From NCBI GenBank assembly GCA_963748095.1, contig CAVVIO010000005.1, forward strand, positions 1 to 64,000: DNA of 64,000 bases. The letters are read 5' to 3'. Position 1 is the first letter of the stretch, and each line of letters starts with the position of its first letter. The notes beneath the pieces were generated by a model. It was not told where the DNA came from. It saw only the letters and a program-made list of their open reading frames with translations, and did not search any database. Both the position numbers and the translations under genes were made by a program. Below, one piece after another: positions 27,215 through 38,074 of this stretch. This DNA is from CAVVIO01 sp963748095 (lineage in GTDB: Bacteria; Bacteroidota; Bacteroidia; Bacteroidales; UBA10428).

Positions 27215-28492
27215 ATGATAAAGGAGAAATCGGGGATTTTGGTATTACTAATAGCATTAATAATCAACACTGGAAGTTACGCGCAAAAAAAATTAAGAAC
27301 TAAGGATCAACTTGCAAAAGCGACCATTTACAGGTCACTCGACGATGCCATGCTGAATAAAAAAAGAGTATATATCCTTAATCTTGACAGTAAAAACCTG
27401 ACTGAATTACCGTCGCAAATCGGCAAGCTGAAAAATCTGCAGGAATTGTACCTGCGAGGGAATAAACTTACTTCACTTCCACCTGAACTCTGGGAGCTTA
27501 CAAATCTTCAAAAATTAATGTTGGGTGATAACAAGCTTTCTGAAGTTCCTGCAGCTATTTCTAAACTTATCAACCTTGAAGAACTGGATCTGTTTTCCAA
27601 CAGGTTGAAAACTTTACCGGATGCTGTCACGCAATTAATACATCTTAAAAAATTATATCTCAACTGGAATCAGTTAGAAACATTACCTGCTGATATAGGC
27701 AATCTTAAGGAGCTGGAAACCTTACAACTGGATAAAAATCAATTAAAATCGCTGCCTGGCAGTATCGGATCGCTTACTAAATTAAAAGAGTTGACATTAT
27801 TCAAAAATCAAATGGATGCACTGCCCTCCTCAATTGGTAATTTGAAAAATATAAAAGAACTCTCGGTGGCAGAGAATAATTTGCAATCGATCCCGCCCGA
27901 GTTAGGTAATATGACATCATTAACAAAACTTAATCTTGAAAAAAACAAATTGGTTTCTATCCCTGAAGAGTTATCCTCTTTAATAAATCTTGAAATATTA
28001 AATCTTTCCAACAATAAGATCACTGCTATCAAAGGCAATGATATTAACCTTCCCTCACTAAAGGAATTAAATCTGAGTATTAATGCTATTTCTGTTCTTT
28101 CGTTCAACACGGATAAACTTACGGGTCTTAAAAAACTCGATCTTGAACTGAACAAAATTAAAATTCCTGATAACATCTATCGCATTCCTTCACTTACATA
28201 TCTGAATCTGGCTCATAACAGGATTGAACGAATTGAAAGTGGCATTGGAGACTTAATAAACTTAAAACAGCTCTATCTAAACAACAATGCTATTTATTCC
28301 ATCTCATCTTCCATTGGCAAATTATCGAATCTGGAATATGCCGATCTGAGTAATAATAAAATATTGTTGCTGCAACGTCAAATAGCAGGCATGAAAAAAC
28401 TGAATGAATTACATCTCGAAAATAATAAAATTTCTACCTTTCAACAGCGACAGGTAAAAAAATTCCTGCCTGACACAAAGATTTATTTCTGA
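27215..28492 (+). CDS. secreted leucine-rich repeat protein
   Basis: 425 aa with a signal peptide (ILVLLIALIINTGSYAQ) and about fifteen 23-residue LRRs of the form LxxLxLxxNxLxxLPxxIGxL, covering residues 55 to the end. The middle repeats are of the LPxxI plant/bacterial surface type and the last few are degenerate. There is no anchoring or T9SS domain. A binding role outside the cell is likely; the ligand is unknown. The minus-strand frames over it are shadows. Confidence 0.8.
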   Translation: MIKEKSGILVLLIALIINTGSYAQKKLRTKDQLAKATIYRSLDDAMLNKKRVYILNLDSKNLTELPSQIGKLKNLQELYLRGNKLTSLPPELWELTNLQKLMLGDNKLSEVPAAISKLINLEELDLFSNRLKTLPDAVTQLIHLKKLYLNWNQLETLPADIGNLKELETLQLDKNQLKSLPGSIGSLTKLKELTLFKNQMDALPSSIGNLKNIKELSVAENNLQSIPPELGNMTSLTKLNLEKNKLVSIPEELSSLINLEILNLSNNKITAIKGNDINLPSLKELNLSINAISVLSFNTDKLTGLKKLDLELNKIKIPDNIYRIPSLTYLNLAHNRIERIESGIGDLINLKQLYLNNNAIYSISSSIGKLSNLEYADLSNNKILLLQRQIAGMKKLNELHLENNKISTFQQRQVKKFLPDTKIYF

Positions 28493-28513
28493 TTATTAGT
28501 TAAAAATATTATC

Positions 28514-29426
28514 ATGGAACTGAAAGAAAAAATACAAAATAAAACTGCTGCCATTGGTTGGATAGGTACAGGTGTGATGGGATCATCAATGTTTGGTCAC
28601 CTGCTTGATAATGGTTACAAAGGATATGTATTCAATCGTACAAAGGAAAAATCAGATTCAGTAATTGACAAAGGGGCAATATGGTGTACTACGCCAAAAG
28701 AAGTAGCCAGCCAGTCGGATGTGATATTTACAATTGTTGGCTTTCCAAATGATGTCAGGGATGTGTATTTTGGAGAAGAAGGAATCTTCAATGGCATTAA
28801 ACCTAATTCAGTCGTTGTTGACATGACCACTACAAGTCCCAGCCTGGCTGTTGAAATATGATAATATTGCAAAAAAATCGGGCGTTTTTTCTATTGATGC
28901 ACCTGTGTCAGGTGGAGATGTTGGGGCACGAAATGCCAGTTTATCGGTTATGACTGGTGGAGACAAAAATATTTTTGAAACAATATTGCCCCTGCTGAAA
29001 TTGATGGGAAAAAATATTGTTTACCAGGGTACTGCAGGCAGCGGACAACATACAAAAATGTGTAACCAGATAACCATTGCCGGGACGATGGTAGGCGTAT
29101 GTGAAAGCTTGTTATACAGCTATAAAGCGGGGCTCGATGCAGAAACAATGCTAAAATCGATAAGCGGTGGCGCCGCCGCCTGCTGGACACTTGATAATTT
29201 AGCTCCAAGAATACTCCAAAGGGATTTTGAACCCGGTTTTTTTGTAGAACATTTTATCAAGGATCTGGGTATTGCCCTCGAAGAAGCTAAAAACAGAAAC
29301 CTTTCCTTACCTGGTTTGGCACTGGCGCACCAGTTGTATGTAGCCGTTAAAGCTCAGGGTTATGGTAAAAAAGGTACGCAGGCATTAATGCTTGCATTGG
29401 AAAATTTATCAAAATCTAGAAAATGA
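28514..29426 (+). pseudogene. 3-hydroxyisobutyrate/2-hydroxy-3-oxopropionate dehydrogenase family, frameshifted
   Basis: An NAD(P)-dependent beta-hydroxyacid dehydrogenase in two frames. The first part (28514-28861) has the cofactor fold WIGTGVMGSSMFGHLLDNGY and FNRT; the second (from about 28854) has the substrate motif DAPVSGGDVGARNASLSVMTGG and the catalytic-Lys region GSGQHTKMCNQI. The break falls at ...GAAATATGAT...: restoring one lost AT unit (GAAATATATGAT) gives ...LAVEIYDNIAKKSG, the expected family sequence. It is therefore a 2-bp deletion in an AT run, either real or a sequencing error. Repaired length is about 304 aa, normal for the family. The exact hydroxyacid substrate is unknown. 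Confidence 0.8.
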
Positions 29427-32025
29427 CCATTCTTTCCGTATATACATTATTATTCAGGTTTATTTTTACAAGATAGATACCCTTGGCAAATTTAGGCACA
29501 TTTAAACGAATTGTATTCTTGTCACTTGTAATTAAATCTTTCTGTATATAACAGATTTGGCCTTCAGAATTGATAAGGGTAATAATGAGGTATCCGTTCG
29601 TATTTTGGGTACCGTAACTAATGTTAAAAGTTCCCTGGTTGGGATTCGGATAAATAACTAATGGTAATTTCTTATCATAATTTTTCAGGATTGCAGGTAA
29701 TTGCAGGTATATTTTAATTGAATCCTTATTTTCACATCCGTTGTAATCCGATACCTTCAGTGTTATTATTTGAAAGTTGGATTTTAAGTTACTGGTGCCT
29801 ACATCCGTAAAGGGCTTTATTGATCCATTACTCCAAAAATATGATGCGTAAATATCATTAACTTTTAACGTTATAACCTGTCCGGGGATAAAAGTGGTAT
29901 CTCTTCCAATATCCACTTTTGGCTGTGAATTAATTGTTAGACTTGTTGCCTGAGGCTTACTTTCACAGTTATATATCATTTGTGTGGCGTAATATTTATA
30001 GGTTCCCGGTTGAGTTTGACTGGTAGGTAAACTGTCTCCACTATATATTAGATGTTTTAATTGTTCATCATCATACCAGTGTATATTCTCTCCTACTGCC
30101 ACCAGATCAGGTATCCGATTTTCTTCACATACGATAGTATCGTGGGTTGCAGGTGGGGGTACGTTTTTTATAATAGATAATTCAACAACAGAGGGAGAGC
30201 TAATGCATCCTTCTACTGTTTGTGTAACATAATATGTATGTAAACAACCCTCCGTAAGTCCCGTTTTAAAAATATTTCCAGTATCAATAAGATTAATCAA
30301 CGTGGAATCACTGTACCATTTTACTTTTTCACCTGATGCAACCAGGTCGGGCACTTCATCACCCTCGTTTACAGAAACATTACTGGTGGAAGGTGGTGGT
30401 GATATGGGAATAATATTACCATAATCATCCATTGGTCCAAGACAAGGGTTTGAATCATCACCATCCGGTTCATCGGGACATGGCGGACAATAGGATGGCT
30501 TTGGACCTATACCCCATGTATAATATCCGTCTCCATCACTATCTTTACAGACAATATCAGAGTCGTTTAAATTCAGACTACTGACAGGCCCAAAAAGTGA
30601 TTCTGACCATCTGAGATCATTTATAGGTGCTACAATATAAGCATAACCCTTTTCTCCCCAGCCAGTACCCCACGAATTCTTTATCAACCAGGCTGTTTGT
30701 CCTATCAGGGAATCACCCGGTATATTATAATCCCATGAATCCTGAATAACATTTCGAACATTAACTAAATCACCCTTTTCAATGGTTTTATATCCAATAA
30801 GAGTAACCGCGTGTGACCAGGATTCAACTATCAAGGCAACCGGTCCACGAATGATTTTCTTTTTCAGTTCGCTCAAATTATTCACAACCATACCCGAATA
30901 TCTGCCAATTTTAATAAGTTCTTCCGGATTTTTACAAATTCCGGCAATTGGGATATCTTTTCCTATGTATGGAAAACAACTTTCGTTAACTACACCAATA
31001 TATTTAACATAATACAACGCTTCATCAACAGAACCACCATCTGCACAGGATCCACCAGTGCCCGATATCAGGTTTTGCTCTGAGAGATTCAAATTCAAAT
31101 GCCTGTTATAGTACAAATTAACCAGCATTTCGGTAGCACCTACAGTGGCAAATGCCCAGCAACTACCACATCCGCCCTGATTTTTTACCGGGGTAACCCA
31201 GTCCTGTCCATGACGGTTCCGCCAACTGAATTCATCGGCATATGTTGTTGCTTTTACCACATCAGACGTCTGTGTAGTATTGGCATTCACAGAAGTATGG
31301 CTTTTCGTATTTCCGGGAATTGTGAAAATACCTCCCACATAATATTCAAAACCCTGAAGGTTGGGGATTTTTCCTCCAAAATATTCTTTTTTCTCCTGGT
31401 AGGTCATTTTTGATATGGAAGTCTCGCCGGCTTTCCATGCTAATCCCTTACTGATAATATTTTGATTTATCTTATCAATTAATTTCTTATGTTGCAGCAG
31501 ATATGTTTCTTTTTGTGTATTGAAAGTGTTCTTCAGCGTTTTTGTGGAAATTTGTATTTCAGTTATTTCTACAGATGCATCGAGAATTTCAAATTTCAAC
31601 ATCAACGGTTTCACCCCGTTAAGTTTTACAGTCTCTTCTCCTATTCCTTTTACAGAGAATACAGATTTGTCCTCCATTAATGCATAAGTCTCATATACAA
31701 GATATTCCTTATAGTGATCATCCATTAAAACGATGCGTACAAGACTTGTATCTGAATTCAACCGGACTTTACCCGAAAAAGTAAGACCAAATATATTTGA
31801 ATTGATATTAATAGGAATTACCTGTCCATTATTACTAAATTCCTTGTTAATAACTAAAACACTATCTGCAGGTTGTACCAACCTGAATACTTTATCTGTT
31901 AAGGATTGTGGCAAAACTATGGATGGTACTGATAAAAAAATTAATAAAAACAATATTATTCTGATATTCATACCGAAAGTCAGATAACCCTGTAATCTTC
32001 GGAATATTGTTTTTTTTTCATCCAT
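29416..32025 (-). CDS. secreted papain-like (C1A) cysteine peptidase with T9SS tail
   Basis: 869 aa. N-terminal membrane segment/signal (about 20-40), a pro-region, then a C1A peptidase domain with oxyanion Gln283, catalytic Cys289 (GGCGSCWAFA), His405 (WSHAVTLIGY) and Asn450 (KNSWGTGWG). After it come a Cys/Asp-rich MopE-like motif (DSDGDGYYTWGIG...), two Ig-like domains ending in YYVTQ/YYATQ strands, a PKD-like domain (DIGRDTTFIPGQ) and a T9SS type-A sorting domain (VIYPNPNQGTFNIS...GIYLVKINL). It is secreted and probably surface-attached. It shares about the same plan as the next upstream gene, so the pair is a tandem duplication. Confidence 0.88.
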   Translation of the reverse strand: MDEKKTIFRRLQGYLTFGMNIRIILFLLIFLSVPSIVLPQSLTDKVFRLVQPADSVLVINKEFSNNGQVIPININSNIFGLTFSGKVRLNSDTSLVRIVLMDDHYKEYLVYETYALMEDKSVFSVKGIGEETVKLNGVKPLMLKFEILDASVEITEIQISTKTLKNTFNTQKETYLLQHKKLIDKINQNIISKGLAWKAGETSISKMTYQEKKEYFGGKIPNLQGFEYYVGGIFTIPGNTKSHTSVNANTTQTSDVVKATTYADEFSWRNRHGQDWVTPVKNQGGCGSCWAFATVGATEMLVNLYYNRHLNLNLSEQNLISGTGGSCADGGSVDEALYYVKYIGVVNESCFPYIGKDIPIAGICKNPEELIKIGRYSGMVVNNLSELKKKIIRGPVALIVESWSHAVTLIGYKTIEKGDLVNVRNVIQDSWDYNIPGDSLIGQTAWLIKNSWGTGWGEKGYAYIVAPINDLRWSESLFGPVSSLNLNDSDIVCKDSDGDGYYTWGIGPKPSYCPPCPDEPDGDDSNPCLGPMDDYGNIIPISPPPSTSNVSVNEGDEVPDLVASGEKVKWYSDSTLINLIDTGNIFKTGLTEGCLHTYYVTQTVEGCISSPSVVELSIIKNVPPPATHDTIVCEENRIPDLVAVGENIHWYDDEQLKHLIYSGDSLPTSQTQPGTYKYYATQMIYNCESKPQATSLTINSQPKVDIGRDTTFIPGQVITLKVNDIYASYFWSNGSIKPFTDVGTSNLKSNFQIITLKVSDYNGCENKDSIKIYLQLPAILKNYDKKLPLVIYPNPNQGTFNISYGTQNTNGYLIITLINSEGQICYIQKDLITSDKNTIRLNVPKFAKGIYLVKINLNNNVYTERMVIF

Positions 32026-32106
32026 CTCGTGTTATCGGTTTAAACTATCCTGAAAAGAGAATGAAAATAAAATGAGAAGTGAAAATCAGATGGAAATATA
32101 AACAAA

Positions 32107-32134
32107 AATAGTCATTTTAATGCTTATTAAAGAA
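32107..32134 (-). promoter_or_regulatory. upstream element shared by the two peptidase genes, copy 1
   Basis: On the minus strand it reads TTAATAAGCATTAAAA then GACTATTTTTG; TATTTTTG matches the Bacteroidota -7 consensus TAnnTTTG. The matching element in front of the paralogue is at 34885-34911. TTAAT-N2-GCATTAA is near-palindromic and could be an operator. Confidence 0.4.
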
Positions 32135-32149
32135 CTAATTGAAGTAAAT

Positions 32150-34826
32150 TTAATTAACAACCATTCTTTCCGTATATACTTTTTCGTTTAGATTTATTTT
32201 TACCAGGTATATTCCACTGGTAAGCTCAGGTAGGTTCAGACGAATTGTGTTCTCAGCACCCGTAACTAATCCTTTATTTACATAACAGGTTTGGCCTTTA
32301 GAATTGATAAGGGTAATTATTACCAATCCGTTTGTATTTCGGGTATTGTAACTAATGTTAAAGGTTCCCGGGTTGGGGTTCGGATAAAGCATTACCGGTA
32401 TTTTTTCTTCATTATTATCTATAAATGTTGGAGATTGCAGGTATATTTTAATTGTATCCGAATTTTCACAACCATTGTTATCCGTCACCTCCAGTGTAAC
32501 TATTTGAATGTCGGATTTGAGGTTACCTGCAATCATCTCTGTATAAGGCTGATCTGATCCGTTACTCCATTTATAAGATGAATATACATTGTTAGCTTTC
32601 AGTGTAATTATCTGTCCCGGAATAAGTGTTGTATCTTTGCCAATATCAACTTTAGGCAGAGAATCGATAGTTAAACTGACCGGTTGAGGGGCACTTTCAC
32701 AATTGTTTACCAATTGCGTTGCATAGAATTTATATGTTCCCGGTTGTATAAGATTAGTCGATAAGCTATTTCCATTATAAATGAGATGATTTAACTGTTC
32801 ATCATTGTACCAGTGTATATTCTCTCCTGCTGCAACAAGATCGGGAACCGGATTTCCTTCACAAACAACAACATCACTGGTGGTTGGTGGTACAATATTT
32901 TTCATTAGAGACAGTTCAACTGTAACAGGGGAACTTGTACAACCATTAACGGATTGCGTAACATAATATTTATGCAAACAACCTTCTGTCTGTCCGGTAG
33001 TAAAAACATTTCCTGTATCAAGCAGATTAGTTAACATCGAATCATCGTACCATTTTATATTTTCCCCGGATGCAACCAGATCAGGTACTTCTTCTCCCTC
33101 GTTTACAACAACACTATTGGAGACAGGAGGAAGAGTTATAGGAGAAATATTTCCGTAAGCATCCATTGGGCCCAGACAAGGATTTGAATCATCACCATCC
33201 GGTTCATCAGGACATGGCGGGCAATAAGATGGTTTAGGGCCTATTCCCCATGTATAATATCCATCGCCATCATTATCTGTGCAAACAATATTGGAATCAT
33301 TTAAATTCAGAGTACTGACCGGTCCGAAAACAGCCTCGGACCATTTGAGATCAGATATGGGGGTAACTATATAAGCGTAACCCTTTTCTCCCCATTCAGT
33401 ACCCCATGAATTTTTTATTAACCAGGCTGTTTGTCCTATAAGCGAATCATCAGATGCGATATAGTTCCATGAATCCTGAGAGCCATTCCTGACATTTAGA
33501 ATATCATTTTTTTCAATTGTCTTAAAGCCAGCCAGGGTAACTGCATGCGACCATGATTCAATTACCAATGCCACAGGTGCCCGCATGATTGCCTGTTTTA
33601 AATCATTGGTACTTCGTGCAATCATTCCAGAGTATCCACCTATTTTAATACGTTCTTCCGGTTTGGGACACATGTCAGTTAATGGAACATCCTCTCCCAT
33701 ATAAGGAAAACAACTTTCATTAACCACACCGGTATTTTTAATATAATTCAATGCTTCATCAACATATCCGCCATCTGCACAAGAGCCGTTAGTTCCTGAG
33801 ATAAGGTTTTGTTCCGAAAGATCGAGGTCCAGGTGCCGGTTATAGTACAAATTAACAAGTAATTCGGTTGCACCGGCAGCAGCAAATGCCCAGCAACTGC
33901 CACATCCTCCCTGATTTTTAACAGATGTCATCCAGTTTTGTCCGTTCCTGTTCTCCCAACTGAAATCTGTTGTATAAGTTGGGGAATCTCCGGCTGTAGT
34001 TTGATTAGTGTTGCTAGTATCCGATGATTGTTCAGAATATGTTCCGGGAACAACAAAAATCCCACCCACATAATATTCAAATCCCTGCAGATTGGGAACT
34101 TTTCCACCAAAATATCTTTTTTTCTCCCCGTATGTCATTTTTGAAATGGAAGTTTCACCAGCCCGCCATGTCAATCCTTTCTTTTGAATATTCCGGTTGA
34201 TCGCATCGATTTTTTTTATCGTTTGCATCCGGTATATCTGCTGCTGACTAGAGGTAGCTGTTTTCAGAGATTTGGTGGAAATCTCAATCTTGTTTATATC
34301 TAAAGAGGCGTCTGTTATTTCAAGTTTCAGCATTAGTGGTTTCACCCCGCTTAATTTAACTGTCTCCTCTCCTTTTCCATTTACTGCATATTCTGATTTT
34401 TCTTCCAGCAGTCTATAGGATTCATACACCAGGTACTCTTTATACTGATCGTCAACCAAAATAATTCGCACCAGGCTTGTATCGGAATTCAGTTTTATTT
34501 TTCCTGAAAAAGTCAATCCGTAAACAGTAGATAATTCAGAGTTAAATGGTTGTATTTCTGTGTTATTATTGAATTGCTTATTGATGATTATATGTCTTAT
34601 CTGCTTTATGATCCAAAGTGAATACTGAAGTTTGCGACATCAATCGTAAGGGAACAAAGACAAATGCAGATATGAAAAGTAATGCTCTGAAATATTTTTT
34701 AAAAGGAAGAGAATAACCAGAGGCTTTACTGATCATCAATTTACAGAGAAGTAAGATAGTATTAAGAAGGACAGGAAATAGTAAATCTCCTGATAATATA
34801 CGGAATATTTTTTCTCGTTTTTCCAT
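32150..34826 (-). pseudogene. second papain-like peptidase with T9SS tail, frameshifted near its 5' end
   Basis: A paralogue of the 29416-32025 gene with the same order of domains: signal region, pro-region, C1A domain (NQGGCGSCWAFAAAG, SWSHAVTLAGF, KNSWGTEWG), MopE-like motif, two Ig-like domains, PKD-like domain and T9SS tail (VMLYPNPNPGTFNIS). The N-terminal 82 residues (34578-34826, starting MEKREKIFRILSG, ending ...VFTLDHKAD) and the main frame (32150 upward) are out of phase. Removing one A near 34597-34600 gives ...KADRHIIINKQFNNN, which aligns residue for residue with ADSVLVINKEFSNN of the paralogue. It is either a recent inactivation or an error. Confidence 0.82.
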
Positions 34827-34884
34827 CCTTTCGCCACAAATCAGCTTAACTAAAATAGTTATTGAAAGATGGAAGATTTAATAA

Positions 34885-34911
34885 AAGTAGCTGTTTTAAT
34901 GCATATTAAGT
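34885..34911 (-). promoter_or_regulatory. upstream element shared by the two peptidase genes, copy 2
   Basis: Minus strand: TTAATATGCATTAAAA then AGCTACTTTTA, matching copy 1 in order and spacing, with TACTTTTA at the -7 position. It suggests that both duplicates kept the same promoter or operator. Confidence 0.4.
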
Positions 34912-35115
34912 GAATGAATAACGTTTAATTTGATGATCACACTTTTATCTGTGACAGGAGGGTGTAAGTATAGGATAAAATTGTTAACCAGTAAATTGTA
35001 AATAAATAGTGATTTTCGTGGTGTTTTGAATAGTCATTATTATAATCAAAAAGCTTTGTGATCCAGTATTTTAAGACCACAAAGCTTTATTATTAGATAT
35101 TCAGATAGAATTGAT

Positions 35116-36195
35116 CTATTTGGATCTTTTAAACATTTCCATAAAAAATTTACCTTCATCGGTTGGATCAAAATTCCAGTTTTTTATCATCTGGGGATCC
35201 CAATCCGGATCGAATACCCATGCTACCCAACTTATACCTTTCCCTTCGAGATAATTGACAATAGCCTTGCCATATTCACCATTAGCAGCCAGACTTTCAT
35301 CACCCAGTGTAAAACCTATTTCAGTAGCAATTACGGGATAAGTGTTGGCTGCAAATCCAAAATCTTCTTCCCACTTTGGCTCATACGGAGGAGTTCTCTT
35401 ATGCGGATAAGGATGAGTTACGTATCCAATATTTGATAAGTGCAACGGGTCGTAATGTAATGGAGTCAAATCATAAGCCCAGTCGAGACCGGCAACAAGA
35501 GGAACCGTTTCTTTATCATATGCCCGCATTAAAAGGATAATTTTTTCATTTATTTTTTTCCATTCATCCCAGGTCATCTGTCCTAATTTGCCAAAAAACA
35601 AAGTAGGTTCATTAAAAATTTCGTAAAAGGCAATCGTTGTAGAGCCATTGAAATGACTGGCAATGATACTCCAGAATTCAAATGTTTCTTTCAAAGATGT
35701 ATCATACATTGGATTCTGGAAAAGTCCATCTTTCAGGTTACCAATCGAATGCCAGTCGATAATAACATACATTCCAAGTTCGTTACACCATTCCACAGCC
35801 TGATCCAGTAACTGCAGATAATTTTCGGGAGTGCGCTGACGCCACGCAATTGGATGCACCGGAATGCGGATAATTGTTGCCCCCCATTCTTTTATTTTCT
35901 CAAAATAGGCCTTGTTCCAGTGTCCGTCTCTTTCTACCTTATCAGGATCGGCTATATTCAATCCACGAAAAAGCATGGTCTTTCCATTGGCATCCACAAA
36001 TTTATTTCCATCGACGTGAATTAACGGCAGTTTGTTGTCCCATTTTTTGGCAGGCACATTTATGGAAGACGATGGAATTTTCCACCATTTATCTATGGGA
36101 GGATTCTTCGTCTTTTCCTGTGACTGGGCAAATAAATTACCTGTTAAAAACGGAAGTAAAAAAATGAGTGAAAAAAGTATTTTTATTTTTTTCAT
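35116..36195 (-). CDS. secreted GH5 glycoside hydrolase (endoglucanase-like)
   Basis: A beta-glycanase of family GH5, 359 aa with the start at ATG 36193-36195 (MKKIKILFSLIFLLPFLTGNLFAQ signal peptide); a longer frame to 36231 adds 12 residues before the signal and is less likely. The TIM barrel shows GLNIADP, RIPVHP, VIIDWHS, the acid/base Glu196 in YEIFNEP, HPYPH, and the nucleophile Glu292 in IATEIGF. There is no carbohydrate-binding module or T9SS tail, so it may be periplasmic or lipid-free secreted. The substrate (cellulose, mannan or another beta-glucan) cannot be fixed from sequence. A GH94 phosphorylase elsewhere in the window could use its products. Confidence 0.88.
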   Translation of the reverse strand: MKKIKILFSLIFLLPFLTGNLFAQSQEKTKNPPIDKWWKIPSSSINVPAKKWDNKLPLIHVDGNKFVDANGKTMLFRGLNIADPDKVERDGHWNKAYFEKIKEWGATIIRIPVHPIAWRQRTPENYLQLLDQAVEWCNELGMYVIIDWHSIGNLKDGLFQNPMYDTSLKETFEFWSIIASHFNGSTTIAFYEIFNEPTLFFGKLGQMTWDEWKKINEKIILLMRAYDKETVPLVAGLDWAYDLTPLHYDPLHLSNIGYVTHPYPHKRTPPYEPKWEEDFGFAANTYPVIATEIGFTLGDESLAANGEYGKAIVNYLEGKGISWVAWVFDPDWDPQMIKNWNFDPTDEGKFFMEMFKRSK

Positions 36196-36328
36196 GATAA
36201 TTGAATTAGAATGTTTTTTAATATTAATCAATCAAAAACAAATATAACAAATTTAAAATACGGGAGAACGAGGTTGATTTGAATTATCTTGAATAGAAGT
36301 TATGCCGAAAATACGACAGTAAAAGTTT

Positions 36329-37462
36329 TTATTTAAAATTATCTTCACGGTATTTCCCGATTGAAATATTATCTTTTTGCTTAAATACACGGTAAAATGA
36401 ATTGATTGAACCAAATCCTGAAAGCTCTGCAATTTCTTCGTTTGAATAATTTTTATTTTCTGCAAGAAGCTTTTTAGCATGCTCTATCCGGTAGTCATTC
36501 ACAAAGGAACAAAAATTCTTATCAAAATCCTGATTGATAATTCTGGAGATATAAGTTCTGTTTGTCGCCAGTAATCCGGAAACGTCCCATATCTTTAAAT
36601 CTTTCTGAAGATATACTTTTTTATTTTTGAATAATGCGATCAGATCTTCCTTTAATCTTTCAGGAATCGCATCGTCTGCGTTATAAGTGGAGACCATCTT
36701 CAAAGCCCTTTTTTCAGAAAAGATCTGTCTTTGCTTATTTCCAAGATATCCGATAATAAACAACATCAGCGAAAAAACCAGGGATGGAAGTATGAGATAA
36801 TAATCATGGTTTAAAAATTTTTCTCTCCCAATAATAGCAAGAGAAATACTTGAAATACTTGTGAATGCCATACTAATATTGAAGAACTGCACCCATCCGA
36901 GCTTTCTCGACTCGATATTCGAGTAAAAATTTTGCAGCGTTCTGTTATTGTTCAATATAAGCAGACAGTTTAATACCAGATATAAAACTGTCTGGATAAT
37001 AAAAATAAGCCTGCCGGCCAGATATACAGCATGCATATATGCAGTAATACCCTTTCCCTTCTCAGCACCGGTCAATATGCTGGAAACATAATTCATTCTT
37101 TCTTCTTTATCCATTAGTAAATATCCAATAGCCAGCAATAAAAAGATAATGGTAGGAGCAATCAGATATATGCTGTGTTTTTTAAAGCTGAAAAACTTAT
37201 CGATTATTAAGAGGCGAACATAAATGTGAAACATGGGATATACAGATAAAGAAGCCCATGTATAAAAACTGTCGAGTAAAACATATATATGTAACTGGCG
37301 CAGAAAATAAAAAAGGTGTGATACATACACAATGAAAGCTGCAAGCATAAACCTTCCTAAAAAAACTTTTGCAGGGTATATTTTTCTATCGTAGAGATTT
37401 AAAATAATTGCCCAGAATAATGTAACATATACCGGGTTAAGTAAAAGAAAAAGTTTAAACAT
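36329..37462 (-). CDS. membrane-bound AraC-family regulator
   Basis: 377 aa. Seven hydrophobic segments fill residues 1-240 (for example YVTLFWAIILNLY, FMLAAFIVYVSHLFYFL, IYLIAPTIIFLLLAIGYLL); the C-terminal 120 residues form an AraC/XylS double helix-turn-helix (VSGLLATNRTYISRIINQ and EIAELSGFGSINSFYRVFKQ). This architecture is common in Bacteroidota and is thought to link an extracytoplasmic signal to transcription. It lies upstream of the GH5 gene in the same direction with a 133-bp gap; regulation of the GH5 gene is possible but unproven. Confidence 0.85.
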   Translation of the reverse strand: MFKLFLLLNPVYVTLFWAIILNLYDRKIYPAKVFLGRFMLAAFIVYVSHLFYFLRQLHIYVLLDSFYTWASLSVYPMFHIYVRLLIIDKFFSFKKHSIYLIAPTIIFLLLAIGYLLMDKEERMNYVSSILTGAEKGKGITAYMHAVYLAGRLIFIIQTVLYLVLNCLLILNNNRTLQNFYSNIESRKLGWVQFFNISMAFTSISSISLAIIGREKFLNHDYYLILPSLVFSLMLFIIGYLGNKQRQIFSEKRALKMVSTYNADDAIPERLKEDLIALFKNKKVYLQKDLKIWDVSGLLATNRTYISRIINQDFDKNFCSFVNDYRIEHAKKLLAENKNYSNEEIAELSGFGSINSFYRVFKQKDNISIGKYREDNFK

Positions 37463-38074
37463 TTAGGCTGAATTATTAAATAGCAAACCTATACTATTTT
37501 CTTAATATTAACAATTAACATATAATTAACCTGTTATTAAATGAATAAAAAATTCATTAAATCTGTTGATTACCGTTATCAAGGAACGTATTTTTTACCT
37601 TTTGGAATATAATTTTTACAATTTGGAAAAGGGTGATTGCAGGTTGTTCATATTTTTGCATCATATATGTGGTGTGAGATAAACGGATGTTTATAGATAA
37701 TAACGTTTACCCTTTCAAATGTAAAAAGCTTTCAGAAGGTAAGATACCAGTCCCTTTCTTCCTAAACTGAAAGCTTTTTTATGCTTTTGCCATAGAATTA
37801 TGTAACTTCAAATTCCCTGAAGAATTAACATCTATTCATAAGTTAATCAGACAAATATATTTCCGTATAATACACTTTCAGGTTAAAATCACAAGATAAA
37901 TTATGAGTTTCAATGGATAATATCATGCCTGATAATTTATCCATGAGTCACTGGTTTTAAATTTAACAAAACCGCACTCGTCTTCTTTCTGTAAGATAAG
38001 AGAATTTAAAAAAGAATTACAGCTAATTGATTTGTTGGTAAATGTCGGGTGGAAGTTGGATTCAGATTTTTTAT
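37463..38074. other. intergenic region with one hairpin
   Basis: 612 bp, AT-rich. No coding frame is convincing. The only structure I see is the hairpin at 37723-37780, listed separately. Confidence 0.5.
37723..37780. terminator. bidirectional terminator-like hairpin
   Basis: AAAAAGCTTTCAG (37723-37735) pairs with CTGAAAGCTTTTTT (37767-37780) over 13 bp, with a 31-base loop. T-runs flank it on both strands. It may end the minus-strand gene at 38075-38560, although it lies 295 bp beyond that stop. Confidence 0.55.
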
